Source of the DNA: Mycobacterium noviomagense
GTDB taxonomy: Bacteria; Actinomycetota; Actinomycetes; Mycobacteriales; Mycobacteriaceae
Length of the DNA: 64,000 nucleotides
Assembly (NCBI RefSeq): GCF_010731635.1
Contig: NZ_AP022583.1
Span: forward strand, 248,001-312,000
Reading direction: 5' to 3'
Under the pieces are notes generated by a model. That model was not told the origin of the DNA. It saw only the letters and a list, made by a program, of their open reading frames with translations, and ran no database searches. Below, piece after piece: positions 52,504-61,211 of this stretch; position 1 is the first letter of the stretch; each line of letters opens with the position of its first letter. The position numbers and the translations under genes are program-made.

Positions 52504-53037
52504 CTTCTGTATCTCCCTATGGCGTTCCGTGCGTCTCGCGTTTCCGGGCGTCGAGCTGCCCGACTGGCGTGTCCTCGATTCCCCGTAGAATCCAGCCGCA
52601 ATCCGGCCGACCGATGCGTTGTCGGCGGACCGCTCGTCGGCCTCGAGCGTCGCGGCGACCCCATCGGATGCAATAAGAGTGTCATAAGAAGCTGAGCCGA
52701 TTTTGTGTGCTGAGCGGTTACTGGTGAGTTCTACGCACAGGTAAGGGTGTCGCGGGTAACACCCCGCTGAACCGCCACGGAAGACCTGCGAGACAAACCT
52801 GCTGCATGCAGGTGGTTACGGTCGAGTAGGCACAACAGCGCAGATCAAGGCAGGATTGTTACCTAATCGTTATGTTAAAATTTGGAGCGGTGCCGGGCCC
52901 GAGGGCTCACATCTATGGACGCCCCTCGCCGGCGTCGCTGAAACCGAGGCTCGTTCGACGGCGAGCGAGCAGTTTGCTGGAACCTTACCCGCGAGTCAGG
53001 TTCGACGGCCCTGTTGCCGGCCCGAGACCTGGCCCGG
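52504..53037. promoter_or_regulatory. 534-bp leader/promoter region of fas
   Basis: No credible coding frame lies here. It separates fas from the upstream, same-strand Tat-protein gene, so it must hold the fas promoter and any FasR sites. It includes a 6-bp inverted repeat GGGTGT...ACACCC (52745-52764), a 22-bp palindrome (52796-52817) and an AT-rich stretch near 52856-52883 that stands out from the GC-rich surroundings. I cannot assign exact promoter boxes. Confidence 0.6.
52796..52817. promoter_or_regulatory. 22-bp palindrome upstream of fas, candidate operator
   Basis: AACC..CTGCATGCAG..GGTT matches its own reverse complement at 18 of 22 positions, the only mismatches being two symmetric dinucleotides. 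It lies about 293 nt before the fas start in an otherwise gene-free region. FasR or another fatty-acid regulator is a plausible ligand, but I have no motif to match it against. Confidence 0.45.
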
Positions 53038-53751
53038 CTAGTCCCACTGGCCGAATTGTGGTTTGAGGATGTGGTTGATGTCGACGCCGACGCCGCCGAC
53101 ACTGCGCTTGTCGATCTCCACCTGATGCAGATGGGCGGCAGGGTGGGTGAACCCTGGGGGTGATCCCCAGTTGTGCTGCCAGAAGTAGGAGCCCAAGCCG
53201 TCCTGCAATGCCCAGTCGATGGTCTTGGAGTTGGCGTAGACCCCGACCCGCTGATGTCCCAGCACCGACTCCCAGCCCCGCAGATAGGGCGCTACCTGCT
53301 GTTTGTACTGCTCGTAGGATGGATCGTCGTCAATCGACGCGTAAATCGGCGCACCGACCGGACCACCGGCGGCCTGGTGCAGCTGCCAGCCGCGCTTGGC
53401 GTGCTGGACCCCGGCATTTTGGCCGCCCAGCCAGTCGGCGGTGTCCTGCTTGCCGTACTGATAGCACGAGACGATCTTGAGTCCGCTGCTGTACAAATCA
53501 CGTGCCTCGGCTAGTTGAATCGGCTTGCCGAGCATCCACGCGCCGCCCGGCCGGCGGTCCGACACATACCGGATAGAGCCGGCGGCGCCGGCGGCCTTGA
53601 TGTCACCGGCGGGGATGACCCCGGCCGCATAGTCCAACAAGACGCCCAACGGGGCGGCTCCGGCCGGAGCCGATGTCGCTGCCATACCAAGACCCAACAA
53701 AGCGGGCGTCGCCGCGGCGAATTTGAGCAGGTCCCGACGGGAAACGAACAC
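53038..53751 (-). CDS. Tat-exported DUF1906 (glycoside-hydrolase-like) protein
   Basis: This 237-residue protein has a twin-arginine signal (SRRDLLKF) and hydrophobic core ([21 protein letters not shown] split), predicted cleavage after APAGA, then a DUF1906 TIM-barrel-like domain ([44 protein letters not shown]). The acidic ASIDDD strand end fits the catalytic-like site of GH25-type folds. It matches Rv2525c, a Tat substrate whose loss changes beta-lactam susceptibility in M. tuberculosis; a cell-wall role is likely. It is upstream of fas on the same strand but 534 nt away, so probably separate. Confidence 0.92.
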   Translation of the reverse strand: MFVSRRDLLKFAAATPALLGLGMAATSAPAGAAPLGVLLDYAAGVIPAGDIKAAGAAGSIRYVSDRRPGGAWMLGKPIQLAEARDLYSSGLKIVSCYQYGKQDTADWLGGQNAGVQHAKRGWQLHQAAGGPVGAPIYASIDDDPSYEQYKQQVAPYLRGWESVLGHQRVGVYANSKTIDWALQDGLGSYFWQHNWGSPPGFTHPAAHLHQVEIDKRSVGGVGVDINHILKPQFGQWD

Positions 53752-53889
53752 GTGCCACAGGGTACGACAAATGCATCATCTGTCACAGTGACGTCTCCGG
53801 TCACATGGGAACCAATCACCGCGCCGATGTGTCGGCCGGCGACGCCTGCACAGGATGGGTCTGCAAGCGGTAACGCTACGATCCTCCCC

Positions 53890-55485
53890 ATGCCGCTGCT
53901 CAGTAGTGCGACAGCTGCCGGGTTCAAGATTGTTCGGCTGCTGGGTTGCGGGCCAACCGGTGACGTCTATCTGGCCGAGCACCCCAGGTTGCCGCGTCGT
54001 CACGTGTTGAAGGTCCTGCCGGCCGACGTATCGGCGGACCAGAAGTATCGCGAACGGTTCAACCGAGAGTCCGACCGGGCAGCGGCGCTTTGGCATCCGC
54101 ACATCGTCGGCCTGCACGACCGGGGGGAGTTCGAAGGTCATCTGTGGCTTTCGGTGGACTACGTCGACGGCGCCAGCGCGGCCCAACTGCTAAGCGATAG
54201 CCATCCAGACGGCATGCCGCCAGACGAGGTGGTCGAGATCGTCAGCGCGATTGCAGACGCGCTCGACTACGCTCACGACCACGGGCTGCTGCACCGGCAT
54301 GTGAAACCGGGCAACGTTCTCGTCGCCCAGTCCGAATCCGGTAGACGACGAATCCTGCTGGCAGACTTAGGTTTCCCACGACACCTCGACGACATCAACA
54401 GTGCGACACAGACGAGCATCACTGTCGACACTGTGAGCTACGCAGCGCCCGAGCAGCTGATGGGTGGCTCAATCGACGGCAGAGCCGACCAATATGCGTT
54501 GGCGGCAACAGCTTTTCACCTCTTGACCGGCTTACCGCCGTTCGCGCACGGCAACCCCGCGGTGGTGATCAGCAAGCACCTCACCGAAGCGCCGCCACTG
54601 CCAGGCGATGTGAAAGCAGACATGGGCCACTTCGACGACACTTTTTCGCGCGCCCTGGCCAAGGATCCCAACGACAGGTTTCCGCGATGTCAGGACTTCG
54701 CCAAGGCCCTTGCGGCCGATCAGCGCAAACTGTCGGACCTCGGGGATGCTGCAACCACTGCAGTCCTCACCCGCCCAGCAGCATCGCCGGCGCCAGAGCC
54801 CACCCCAGACGTGCTCACCCCGCGAGAGTCCGACAGCGACGCCGTGTGGCTGACCGAACCAACGCCGGCCGCTCCGCTGGCTGAGCTGGACCATGCCGTG
54901 AGCTCGGCACACACTGAATTCGGCGATGCCGAAACATCCTCGGCTCCTGTGGTACCCGGTGCGACAAACGTCGAGAAACCGGTACGGTCGGGCGGTCGTC
55001 TGCTGCCCCGAGCCGCAGCATTCGTCCTGGCCATCGTCGTGGTGGTGATCGGGTTCTTCATCGTCATGGCGCTTCGTTTGCGCTCCGAGTTCGAACCCGG
55101 TCCGACCAATCTCGAAAACCCGTCGTCGACGACGACATTGCCGCCCGCCCCCACGGCACCTGCGAAGGCCGCACCGCTGCCCAGTACCGCCGCCCCGCCA
55201 CCTGTGACCACCACACCACGGACGACCGCCAAACCGCCGTCACCAACGGGCACGCCGTCATCGGCAGCGACGAAGTCACCAGTAGCGACAACTGTGTCGC
55301 CGACGACCATGTCACCGTCGCCGTCGCCGACAACCCCCGCGGCTGGCATAGATGGCCGGCCGGCCGTTGGCATCCCCTGCAGTCCCCAACAGGCGGGTGC
55401 GACGGCCGTCTCGAACTCGGGCGCACCCATCTACTGCGTGAGTACGCCAGGCGGATTCGCGTGGCAACCTTCCGGAGGCAATTAA
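53890..55485 (+). CDS. Membrane-anchored serine/threonine protein kinase-like protein, predicted pseudokinase
   Basis: This 531-residue protein has a kinase domain (about 9-270), a Pro/Ala/Asp-rich juxtamembrane stretch, one transmembrane helix (about 377-400; [18 protein letters not shown]) and an outer Pro/Thr/Ser-rich region ending in a short two-Cys module ([10 protein letters not shown]...PIYCVS). Gly loop GCGPTG, Lys41 in VLKVLP, alpha-C Glu in FNRES, Asp159 in DLG and AAPE are kept, but the catalytic-loop HRD is HRH ([10 protein letters not shown]), so the proton-accepting Asp is His137. Phosphotransfer is likely lost or very weak. The ATG at 53890 follows CTCCCC without a strong ribosome site. 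Confidence 0.88.
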   Translation: MPLLSSATAAGFKIVRLLGCGPTGDVYLAEHPRLPRRHVLKVLPADVSADQKYRERFNRESDRAAALWHPHIVGLHDRGEFEGHLWLSVDYVDGASAAQLLSDSHPDGMPPDEVVEIVSAIADALDYAHDHGLLHRHVKPGNVLVAQSESGRRRILLADLGFPRHLDDINSATQTSITVDTVSYAAPEQLMGGSIDGRADQYALAATAFHLLTGLPPFAHGNPAVVISKHLTEAPPLPGDVKADMGHFDDTFSRALAKDPNDRFPRCQDFAKALAADQRKLSDLGDAATTAVLTRPAASPAPEPTPDVLTPRESDSDAVWLTEPTPAAPLAELDHAVSSAHTEFGDAETSSAPVVPGATNVEKPVRSGGRLLPRAAAFVLAIVVVVIGFFIVMALRLRSEFEPGPTNLENPSSTTTLPPAPTAPAKAAPLPSTAAPPPVTTTPRTTAKPPSPTGTPSSAATKSPVATTVSPTTMSPSPSPTTPAAGIDGRPAVGIPCSPQQAGATAVSNSGAPIYCVSTPGGFAWQPSGGN

Positions 55486-55487
55486 CG

Positions 55488-56378
55488 TCAAGACGCCGGG
55501 GCGCTGTGCGGATTCGGTGACTGAGGCAGCACGATGACGCTGACGGTGACCAAACCTCGGCGGGCGGCTTCCCGCGCGATCTCGTCGATGAAGTGGGCAG
55601 CGGCAGGGGTAATCGATTCCGCCCATGTTCTGAACCCCTGCACGATGACCGGGTCGTGTTCCAGCAGCGGTTGCACGCACCGCAGTACGCCGACCACGTC
55701 GTCCGGCAGCGGATCGGTCAACTGCTCGTCTATCCAGCGGTGTGCGAGTGCAATTGCGGCGGCGGGATTTTCATCCAGTGCGACCACATCGCGCGCCAAT
55801 CGGCGTAACCGGTCGAAAAAGATCTGGCGACCCGGCGTCTCGGCGAGAGCTTCCAGCAGGGTGCTGGCCGCCGGCGGCAGCAGCATCTGGCCGAACAGAG
55901 CAGGGACCGGCAGCTGCCACTCGTTGAACAACTCGGCATACATCGCGGCGATCGGCGCAGACAGCGGGGCGCTGAGCCGCCCGATCACGCCGATGCTGTC
56001 GCGGTGCGATGTTGCCAGTCGCCGCAGGATGGGTTCGTTGACGTCGGAGTCGGCAATGTCGGTCGCAGCGTCGATGGCGGCGATTAATTGATTGAGCCGG
56101 TCGCGTTGAGCGACCAGCGATGCGCGGTGCTCGTCGAGGACATCGAGCAGCGTGGTCTGCTCGCCCTTCAGCAACCGCTGGATGTCCCTGATGCTGACGC
56201 CCAGGCTGCGCAACAGGTCGATGCGCAGCAGCTCGAGGACCTGTTCGACATCGAAAACGCGATAGCCGTTGGACAGGTGCTCTGCCCGCAGCAATCCGAT
56301 CTTTTCGTAGTGGCGGATGCGGCCCGGCGCGATTCCGGTCAGGGCCGTGACGTCGCCGATCAGCAACTGCTCAGCCAC
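55488..56378 (-). CDS. MerR-family transcriptional regulator
   Basis: This 296-residue regulator has an N-terminal MerR helix-turn-helix with wings (LLIGDVTALTGIAPGRIRHYEKIGLLRAEH split, about 5-75), a long dimerisation helix (LLDVLDEHRASLVAQRDRLNQLIAAIDAA, about 78-106) and a helical C-terminal domain of unknown ligand (about 120-296). No metal-binding Cys cluster is seen, so it is an organic-ligand type. It is divergent from the Rieske gene (40 nt), whose promoter carries a matching dyad. The GTG start is at 56378. It converges on the pseudokinase gene with 2 nt between stops. Confidence 0.9.
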   Translation of the reverse strand: MAEQLLIGDVTALTGIAPGRIRHYEKIGLLRAEHLSNGYRVFDVEQVLELLRIDLLRSLGVSIRDIQRLLKGEQTTLLDVLDEHRASLVAQRDRLNQLIAAIDAATDIADSDVNEPILRRLATSHRDSIGVIGRLSAPLSAPIAAMYAELFNEWQLPVPALFGQMLLPPAASTLLEALAETPGRQIFFDRLRRLARDVVALDENPAAAIALAHRWIDEQLTDPLPDDVVGVLRCVQPLLEHDPVIVQGFRTWAESITPAAAHFIDEIAREAARRGLVTVSVIVLPQSPNPHSAPAS

Positions 56379-56381
56379 GTC

Positions 56382-56412
56382 TTGACCTTACAACTGTGGC
56401 AAGGTCTGTACT
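56382..56412 (+). promoter_or_regulatory. MerR-type promoter/operator for the Rieske gene
   Basis: A -35 element TTGACC (56382-56387) and a -10 element TGTACT (56407-56412) are separated by 19 bp, the long spacer typical of MerR-controlled promoters. The dyad GACCTT (56384-56389)...AAGGTC (56401-56406) fills that spacer. The -10 ends 6 nt before the ATG at 56419, so the mRNA is probably leaderless or nearly so. Confidence 0.75.
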
Positions 56413-56418
56413 GGTTGC

Positions 56419-57594
56419 ATGGACCGCGATCAGCTCATCGACCTGACCCGCCGTGCGCTGAAGCTGGCGCGTGACAAGACAACCGACCTGGCACCGGCAG
56501 AGCACAATGTCGACGCGCGCGAATACACCTCGCTCGAGCGACATGAACGCGAGCGGGCAATGCTGATGGCCAGCCCCCAGCTCGTCGGCTACGTCTCGGA
56601 GTTGCCGGAGCCGAGTAGCTACTGCACCAAGACGGTGATGGGACGATCGATCCTGCTGACCAGAACGTCCAGCGGAATGGTCAAGGCTTTCAACAATGTC
56701 TGCCTGCATCGCCAATCGCAAGTCGCGAGCGGATGCGGCACCGCGAAAAGGTTCAGCTGCCCATACCACGCGTGGACATACGACAACACCGGTCGTCTGG
56801 TTGCGGTTCCGGGACGAGAAGGCTTCCCGCGGGTCGCTGTGAAGTCCGACGTTCTGACCGAACTGCCCGCCACCGAGTTCGCGGGATTCCTCTGGATCGC
56901 ATTGGACCCCGGCGCCACGCTGGACGTCGCCGCGCATCTCGGGTCGCTGGCCGACGAACTCGACTCATGGGGCATCGGGCGGTGGGCTCCATTGGGCGAG
57001 AAGGTGCTCGACTCCCCGATCAACTGGAAACTGGCGGTCGACACCTTCTCGGAGAACTACCATTTCGCAACCGTGCACCGCGAGACGTTTGCCACGATCG
57101 CCCGCAGCAACTGCACCGTCTTCGACGCGTACGGCGCCCACCATCGGTTGATCTTCCCGCTCAACTCCATCCTGGAACTGGAGAACGTTCCCGACGACCA
57201 GTGGGACCCATTCCAGAACATGGTCGTCATCTATGCCCTATTCCCGAACATCGTCCTGTCGGTGACCATCGCCAACGGCGAATTGTTCCGTATCTATCCA
57301 GGCAGCGAACCAGGCAGATCCGTTACCGTCCACCAAAACTCGACGCCGCTGGACCTGTCCGACGAATCGGTGGCGGCCGGTGCTCGGGCCGTGTTCGACT
57401 ATGCCCACGCCACCGTCCGCGACGAGGATTACCGACTGGCCGCACAGCTACAAGCCAACCTTGAGTCAGGAGCCCGCGAGCAGCTGTTGTTCGGTCGCAA
57501 CGAGCCTGGTCTGCAGCATCGCCACCGCAGCTGGGCTGACGCCTTGGCCGTTCAGTCGGCCGCCGATACGCCGGCCAGCTCCCAATCGCGGTAG
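56419..57594 (+). CDS. Rieske non-heme iron oxygenase, alpha-subunit type
   Basis: This 391-residue oxygenase has a Rieske [2Fe-2S] domain with CLH (Cys95, His97) and CPYH (Cys114, His117), and a catalytic domain with mononuclear iron ligands in NYHFATVH (His215, His220). It hydroxylates or demethylates an aromatic or alicyclic substrate using electrons from a ferredoxin/reductase that is not in the window. It is under the divergent MerR regulator through the promoter at 56382-56412. Its 3' end overlaps the convergent lipocalin-like gene by 43 nt. The substrate is unknown. Confidence 0.92.
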   Translation: MDRDQLIDLTRRALKLARDKTTDLAPAEHNVDAREYTSLERHERERAMLMASPQLVGYVSELPEPSSYCTKTVMGRSILLTRTSSGMVKAFNNVCLHRQSQVASGCGTAKRFSCPYHAWTYDNTGRLVAVPGREGFPRVAVKSDVLTELPATEFAGFLWIALDPGATLDVAAHLGSLADELDSWGIGRWAPLGEKVLDSPINWKLAVDTFSENYHFATVHRETFATIARSNCTVFDAYGAHHRLIFPLNSILELENVPDDQWDPFQNMVVIYALFPNIVLSVTIANGELFRIYPGSEPGRSVTVHQNSTPLDLSDESVAAGARAVFDYAHATVRDEDYRLAAQLQANLESGAREQLLFGRNEPGLQHRHRSWADALAVQSAADTPASSQSR

Positions 57595-58727
57595 AGAGCC
57601 AGCGAGCGCTCGTAGAACCCGAACCCGCTCACCGCTTCTCCGCGCAGAGTCCCGTGATAGCGATAGGGACCCTCCATATATTCGATCGGCAGAGCATGTG
57701 CTGGGGCGGCCACCAAGGGCTCGCCGGTCAGATCCAATTGCAGGGTGGCGCAGGTCAGCCGGTGGCGGTCTGGCATGAACCGGGTCTCTGCCAGGGGCGG
57801 CAGAAGCGGGTGAACCGAATCCGGCCATTGCACATAGCTGTCGATCGTGATATCGACATCCTCGGCGCACTCCGGTGGCGAGTCCGGATAGCTGACGGTG
57901 ACGCCCGAGAATGGTTGCAGCGCATTGCCGTTGGTGCGGTCGAACTGCCGCCAGATACTCAGGTCGATACCGTTGTCGAGGTTGATTGTGCGCCATTCGT
58001 GCGACCGGGCTCTCGGGTCTCCCCCGGTGCCTCCGCCCCCGGCGTATTTAGGAAACCACTGCCGATCGACGTGGCCCGCCTCGCCGCCGACCTGTTCACA
58101 CACCTGGCCCCAGCGCAGTGTCCCCGTCATCGTCATCCTGGTCTGGAAATACGAGTAGGTGTCGGACTGGCCGAAGCACTCGATCTTGCCGCGGTACGTC
58201 AAGGCACCGACGGGCACCGGTGCGCGCGTCGGTGTCACGTCCATCGCAAGCTGCATCGGTCGGCCCGCTTGATCTACGCCGACGAGGTCGACGTGGTAGG
58301 TGTACGGCACCAGTTCGCCGTCGCTGCTGCGGCGGATGGTCCAAACCGCTGTTCCGGCCCCGCTGTCGTAGCTGAGGTCGAGGTGTCCGGTAACCGCGGC
58401 CAGCTTGGGTGGCCCCGCCCGCTTGAGGCTGTCCGGCGGCATGTCGTAGTCGGTGTAGGTGCCGTAGACCCCGGTGTCGCAATCGAATAGCGCCATCGTG
58501 TAGAAGTCGGCGACCACCGATCCACCTGGACGGTTCTTGTTGAAAATTGTCAAGAACGCGAAACGCCGACCCGAGGTGCCGAGCAACTCACCGGCAAGAA
58601 ACCAGGTGTCAGACTCCTGATCCGGGTGTGCGCCTTCGGCAGCGGGAAACTCCAGCATCGCGTCGCCGGGCACCAAACGAAAGGGATAGCGGCGCCACTC
58701 GGTGTCTGCCCGCAGTTGGTCGCTCAA
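57552..58727 (-). CDS. CrtC/AttH-type lipocalin-like protein (putative hydratase/hydrolase)
   Basis: This 391-residue protein appears related to the AttH/CrtC (hydroxyneurosporene synthase) fold, two lipocalin-like barrels, judged from segments such as FAFLTIFNKNRPGG, GKIECFGQSDTYSYFQTRM, GEAGHVDRQWF and WRTINLDNGIDLSIWRQFDR. CrtC adds water to carotenoid double bonds; other members have unknown small lipophilic substrates. There is no signal peptide, so it is probably cytoplasmic. The start is taken as TTG at 58727, with AAGGCGG a few nt upstream; the first ATG is 23 codons later. It shares an AT-rich promoter region with the divergent aldehyde dehydrogenase gene. Confidence 0.75.
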   Translation of the reverse strand: MSDQLRADTEWRRYPFRLVPGDAMLEFPAAEGAHPDQESDTWFLAGELLGTSGRRFAFLTIFNKNRPGGSVVADFYTMALFDCDTGVYGTYTDYDMPPDSLKRAGPPKLAAVTGHLDLSYDSGAGTAVWTIRRSSDGELVPYTYHVDLVGVDQAGRPMQLAMDVTPTRAPVPVGALTYRGKIECFGQSDTYSYFQTRMTMTGTLRWGQVCEQVGGEAGHVDRQWFPKYAGGGGTGGDPRARSHEWRTINLDNGIDLSIWRQFDRTNGNALQPFSGVTVSYPDSPPECAEDVDITIDSYVQWPDSVHPLLPPLAETRFMPDRHRLTCATLQLDLTGEPLVAAPAHALPIEYMEGPYRYHGTLRGEAVSGFGFYERSLALYRDWELAGVSAAD

Positions 58728-58750
58728 ATCCGCCTTTTCTTCTGGTCAGG

Positions 58751-58765
58751 TTTTTTTATTATATT
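58751..58765. promoter_or_regulatory. AT-rich divergent promoter core
   Basis: A run of T followed by ATTATATT interrupts GC-rich DNA between two divergent genes. On the minus strand it gives a perfect TATAAT (58763 down to 58758), 30 nt before the lipocalin-like start; on the plus strand TATATT (58760-58765) lies 34 nt before the aldehyde dehydrogenase ATG. No good -35 is seen on either strand. Confidence 0.5.
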
Positions 58766-58799
58766 AGCAGCAATAGCCGTTCGATCTTGGGGTGGTGCC

Positions 58800-60281
58800 A
58801 TGACCGATCCCGCCCACCGGTTCTATGACGAACTGTTCATCGGTGGACGCTGGCGCAAACCCGCCACCGAGCGCCGTCTCGTGGTCATTTCACCGCATTC
58901 CGAGCAGCCGGTCGGCGAGGTTCCGGAGGCCGGGCCCGAGGACGTCAACGCCGCGGTACGCGCCGCGCGACAGGCTTTCGACGACGGTCCCTGGCCGCGG
59001 TTGGAGCCACGCGAGCGCATGGAGAAGATCGACAAGCTGGCCGCGATCTATGCCGGCCACATCGACGAGATGGCCGACCTGATCACCGCGGAAATGGGCT
59101 CTCCGCGCAGCTTTTCGAGACTGGGTCAGGCCGCTGGCGCGGCCCACATGATGCAGCTGGCGCTGGCCACCGGGCGGGAGTTCCGTTGGGAGGAGCGCCG
59201 CCGAGGTGTGCTCGGCGAGGGTCACCTACGCAAGGCGCCGGTCGGCGTGGTGGGCGCGATCGTGCCGTGGAACGTGCCGCAATTCCTCATCATGCCGAAG
59301 CTGATCCCGGCGCTGATCGCCGGCTGCACTGTGGTCGTCAAGCCCGCCCCCGAAACCCCTTTGGATGCTTTGTGGTTGGCCGAGATGCTGGAGGAGATCG
59401 ACCTGCCCGAAGGCGTGGTGTCGATCCTTCCCGGCGGCCGCGACGTCGGAGAGTGCCTGGTTCGGCATCCCGGTGTGGACAAGGTTGCCTTCACCGGTTC
59501 CAGCGCCACCGGGCGGCGGATCGCCGCCATCTGCGGTGGGCAGCTCAAGCGGGTGAGCTTAGAGCTGGGTGGCAAGTCGGCGGCGATCATTCTCGACGAC
59601 GCCGACATCGACAAGACCGTCACCGGGTTGAAGACGGCCGGTCTGATGAACAACGGGCAGGCCTGCGTGGCGCAAACCCGCATCCTGGTCAGCGAACGCC
59701 GTCACGACGAGGTCGTCGACGCGCTCGCCGCCATGATGTCTGGCCTGCGTGTCGGTGATCCCGCCGACGAGGCGACCGACATCGGACCCCTTGTGGCCCA
59801 ACGCCAACAACGCCGGGTGCAGGACTACATCCGCTGCGGGGTGGCCGAGGGTGCTCGCACGGTGCTGGGCGGCGACGGACCGCCTATGGACCGCGGCTGG
59901 TATGTGCGGCCGACGCTGTTCACCGATGCCACCAACGACATGCGCATCGCACGCGAAGAGATCTTCGGCCCTGTACTTACCGTGCTCACCTACAAAGACG
60001 AGCAGGACGCGGTTCGCATCGCCAACGACAGCGACTACGGCTTGGCCGGATCGGTGTGGACGGCCGACGTCGCGCACGGCCTCGAGATCGCGGCCGGTGT
60101 GCGCACCGGCACGTACGGCATCAACATGTACATGCTCGATATCGGAACGCCGTTCGGCGGTTTCAAGCAGTCAGGTATCGGCCGCGAGTTCGGCCCGGAG
60201 GGCCTGAGCGAATACGTCGAGCTGCAAGCGGTCGTCAGCAACGGCGCGCTGCCGCCACTTAAAGGAACAGCTCCAGGGTGA
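58800..60281 (+). CDS. NAD(P)-dependent aldehyde dehydrogenase
   Basis: This 493-residue ALDH oxidises an aldehyde to the acid. Motifs: PWNVPQFLIMPKL, VVKPAPETPL (NAD-binding Lys), FTGSSATGRRI, catalytic Glu in LELGGKS (about 256), catalytic Cys290 in NNGQACVAQ, and EIFGPVLTV. The ATG at 58800 (MTDPAHRFYDELFIGG) gives the standard N-terminus; the frame extends upstream through the intergenic promoter and is not coding there. The 3' end overlaps the convergent hot-dog gene by 23 nt. In context it may process an aldehyde from the oxygenase steps before CoA activation. Confidence 0.93.
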   Translation: MTDPAHRFYDELFIGGRWRKPATERRLVVISPHSEQPVGEVPEAGPEDVNAAVRAARQAFDDGPWPRLEPRERMEKIDKLAAIYAGHIDEMADLITAEMGSPRSFSRLGQAAGAAHMMQLALATGREFRWEERRRGVLGEGHLRKAPVGVVGAIVPWNVPQFLIMPKLIPALIAGCTVVVKPAPETPLDALWLAEMLEEIDLPEGVVSILPGGRDVGECLVRHPGVDKVAFTGSSATGRRIAAICGGQLKRVSLELGGKSAAIILDDADIDKTVTGLKTAGLMNNGQACVAQTRILVSERRHDEVVDALAAMMSGLRVGDPADEATDIGPLVAQRQQRRVQDYIRCGVAEGARTVLGGDGPPMDRGWYVRPTLFTDATNDMRIAREEIFGPVLTVLTYKDEQDAVRIANDSDYGLAGSVWTADVAHGLEIAAGVRTGTYGINMYMLDIGTPFGGFKQSGIGREFGPEGLSEYVELQAVVSNGALPPLKGTAPG

Positions 60282-60690
60282 GTTCGACCGGACAGCACAG
60301 CTCGCACCGCTGGTTGGTCACCTCGATCTGGAGATCCACCAAATAGCGGGGAGGGTCAACCGACGTGTCGCGGCGCTTCGCCACTGCACGTCCTCGGCCC
60401 ACCATGGTGTCGCCGGCATAGATCGAACCGGCGAGCGTCATCTTGCGGCGCACCACTCGGCTGTGCGGTCCGGCCCAGTCGGTCGCGACACGGTCGGCGA
60501 AGCCCGCGAGGTGCATGGTGTTGACGAAGATGGTTGGGTGGCCCTGGCTTTGGGCGTAGGTGGGGTCGATGTGGCCGGGAAAGTAATCCCATGTCGCCCC
60601 CGCGTTCTCGACCACCCGCTGGTAGTCGATAGCGTCGCGAACCTCCGGTAAGTCCACCGGAACACTGAGCTGTTGCCAGTGGACCGTCAT
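60259..60690 (-). CDS. MaoC-like hot-dog dehydratase subunit (C-terminal half type)
   Basis: This 143-residue hot-dog protein (WDYFPGHIDPTYAQSQGHP... VRRKMTLAGSIYAGDTMVGRGRAV) matches the C-terminal half of two-domain acyl-CoA dehydratases. The ATG at 60690 overlaps the previous gene by 4 nt (ATGA), so it is co-translated with its partner and the two probably form a heterodimeric enoyl-CoA hydratase. Last gene of the operon that begins beyond 64 kb. It ends with Cys-containing QRCELCCPVELTL, unusual for the family. Confidence 0.85.
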   Translation of the reverse strand: MTVHWQQLSVPVDLPEVRDAIDYQRVVENAGATWDYFPGHIDPTYAQSQGHPTIFVNTMHLAGFADRVATDWAGPHSRVVRRKMTLAGSIYAGDTMVGRGRAVAKRRDTSVDPPRYLVDLQIEVTNQRCELCCPVELTLELFL

Positions 60691-61211
60691 GACGATGTGC
60701 CGGGAGTGAAGCGGAACAACGTATTGCGGTTCGTGGCCACCACGGCACCGCCTTGGCGGCGGTAGGTTTCCAGAGTCTCGACGAAGTGGCCGACGCCGAG
60801 CCGAGTTCGCTTTTCTGCTGACACCGACACGACCTGCTCGACGACCGTGAGCCGGTCTCCTTCCACGATCGGCGAGGGGAACTCGGCGTCGTTGGCGGCG
60901 TTGATGAATGTCGTGCCGGGAAGTGGCACCCGCAGCGCGATCGACGCAACCCACCGCTCACCGGTCGGCAGCCACGGCGGCGATATCAGCCATCCCATCA
61001 GCAGCGCGGGCGGTGCCAGCAGACCACCCCAGGTTTTTGCGGCGAAATCGGCGTCCCAGTATGACGGATTCGAATCGTGAATCAGCGCGGCAAACAGCTG
61101 GATGCGCGCCGCACTGACCACTGTGCCCGCGGTTCGCGGTTCGGTGGCCACCCCGACCATGCGCAGCGCATCCTCGTAGCTGCCGAAGGCGAGTTTCTCT
61201 CTGAGGTCCAT
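60687..61211 (-). CDS. FAS1-dehydratase/MaoC N-terminal-like hot-dog subunit
   Basis: This 174-residue hot-dog protein has FAALIHDSNPSYWDADFAAKTWGGLLAPPALL, where the hydratase motif DxNPxH reads DSNPSY, so the usual His is Tyr. The partner encoded immediately downstream may supply the catalytic pair. The start is taken at the ATG at 61211, which overlaps the SnoaL stop (TGATG); a longer in-frame start at 61250 would lie inside the SnoaL gene. This is a CoA-thioester step of the catabolic cluster. Confidence 0.82.
   Translation of the reverse strand: MDLREKLAFGSYEDALRMVGVATEPRTAGTVVSAARIQLFAALIHDSNPSYWDADFAAKTWGGLLAPPALLMGWLISPPWLPTGERWVASIALRVPLPGTTFINAANDAEFPSPIVEGDRLTVVEQVVSVSAEKRTRLGVGHFVETLETYRRQGGAVVATNRNTLFRFTPGTSS

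Noticed and set aside
58626..58799. Upstream extension of the aldehyde dehydrogenase with a hydrophobic segment
   Set aside because: The segment translates the T-rich promoter region; the ALDH N-terminus aligns from ATG 58800.
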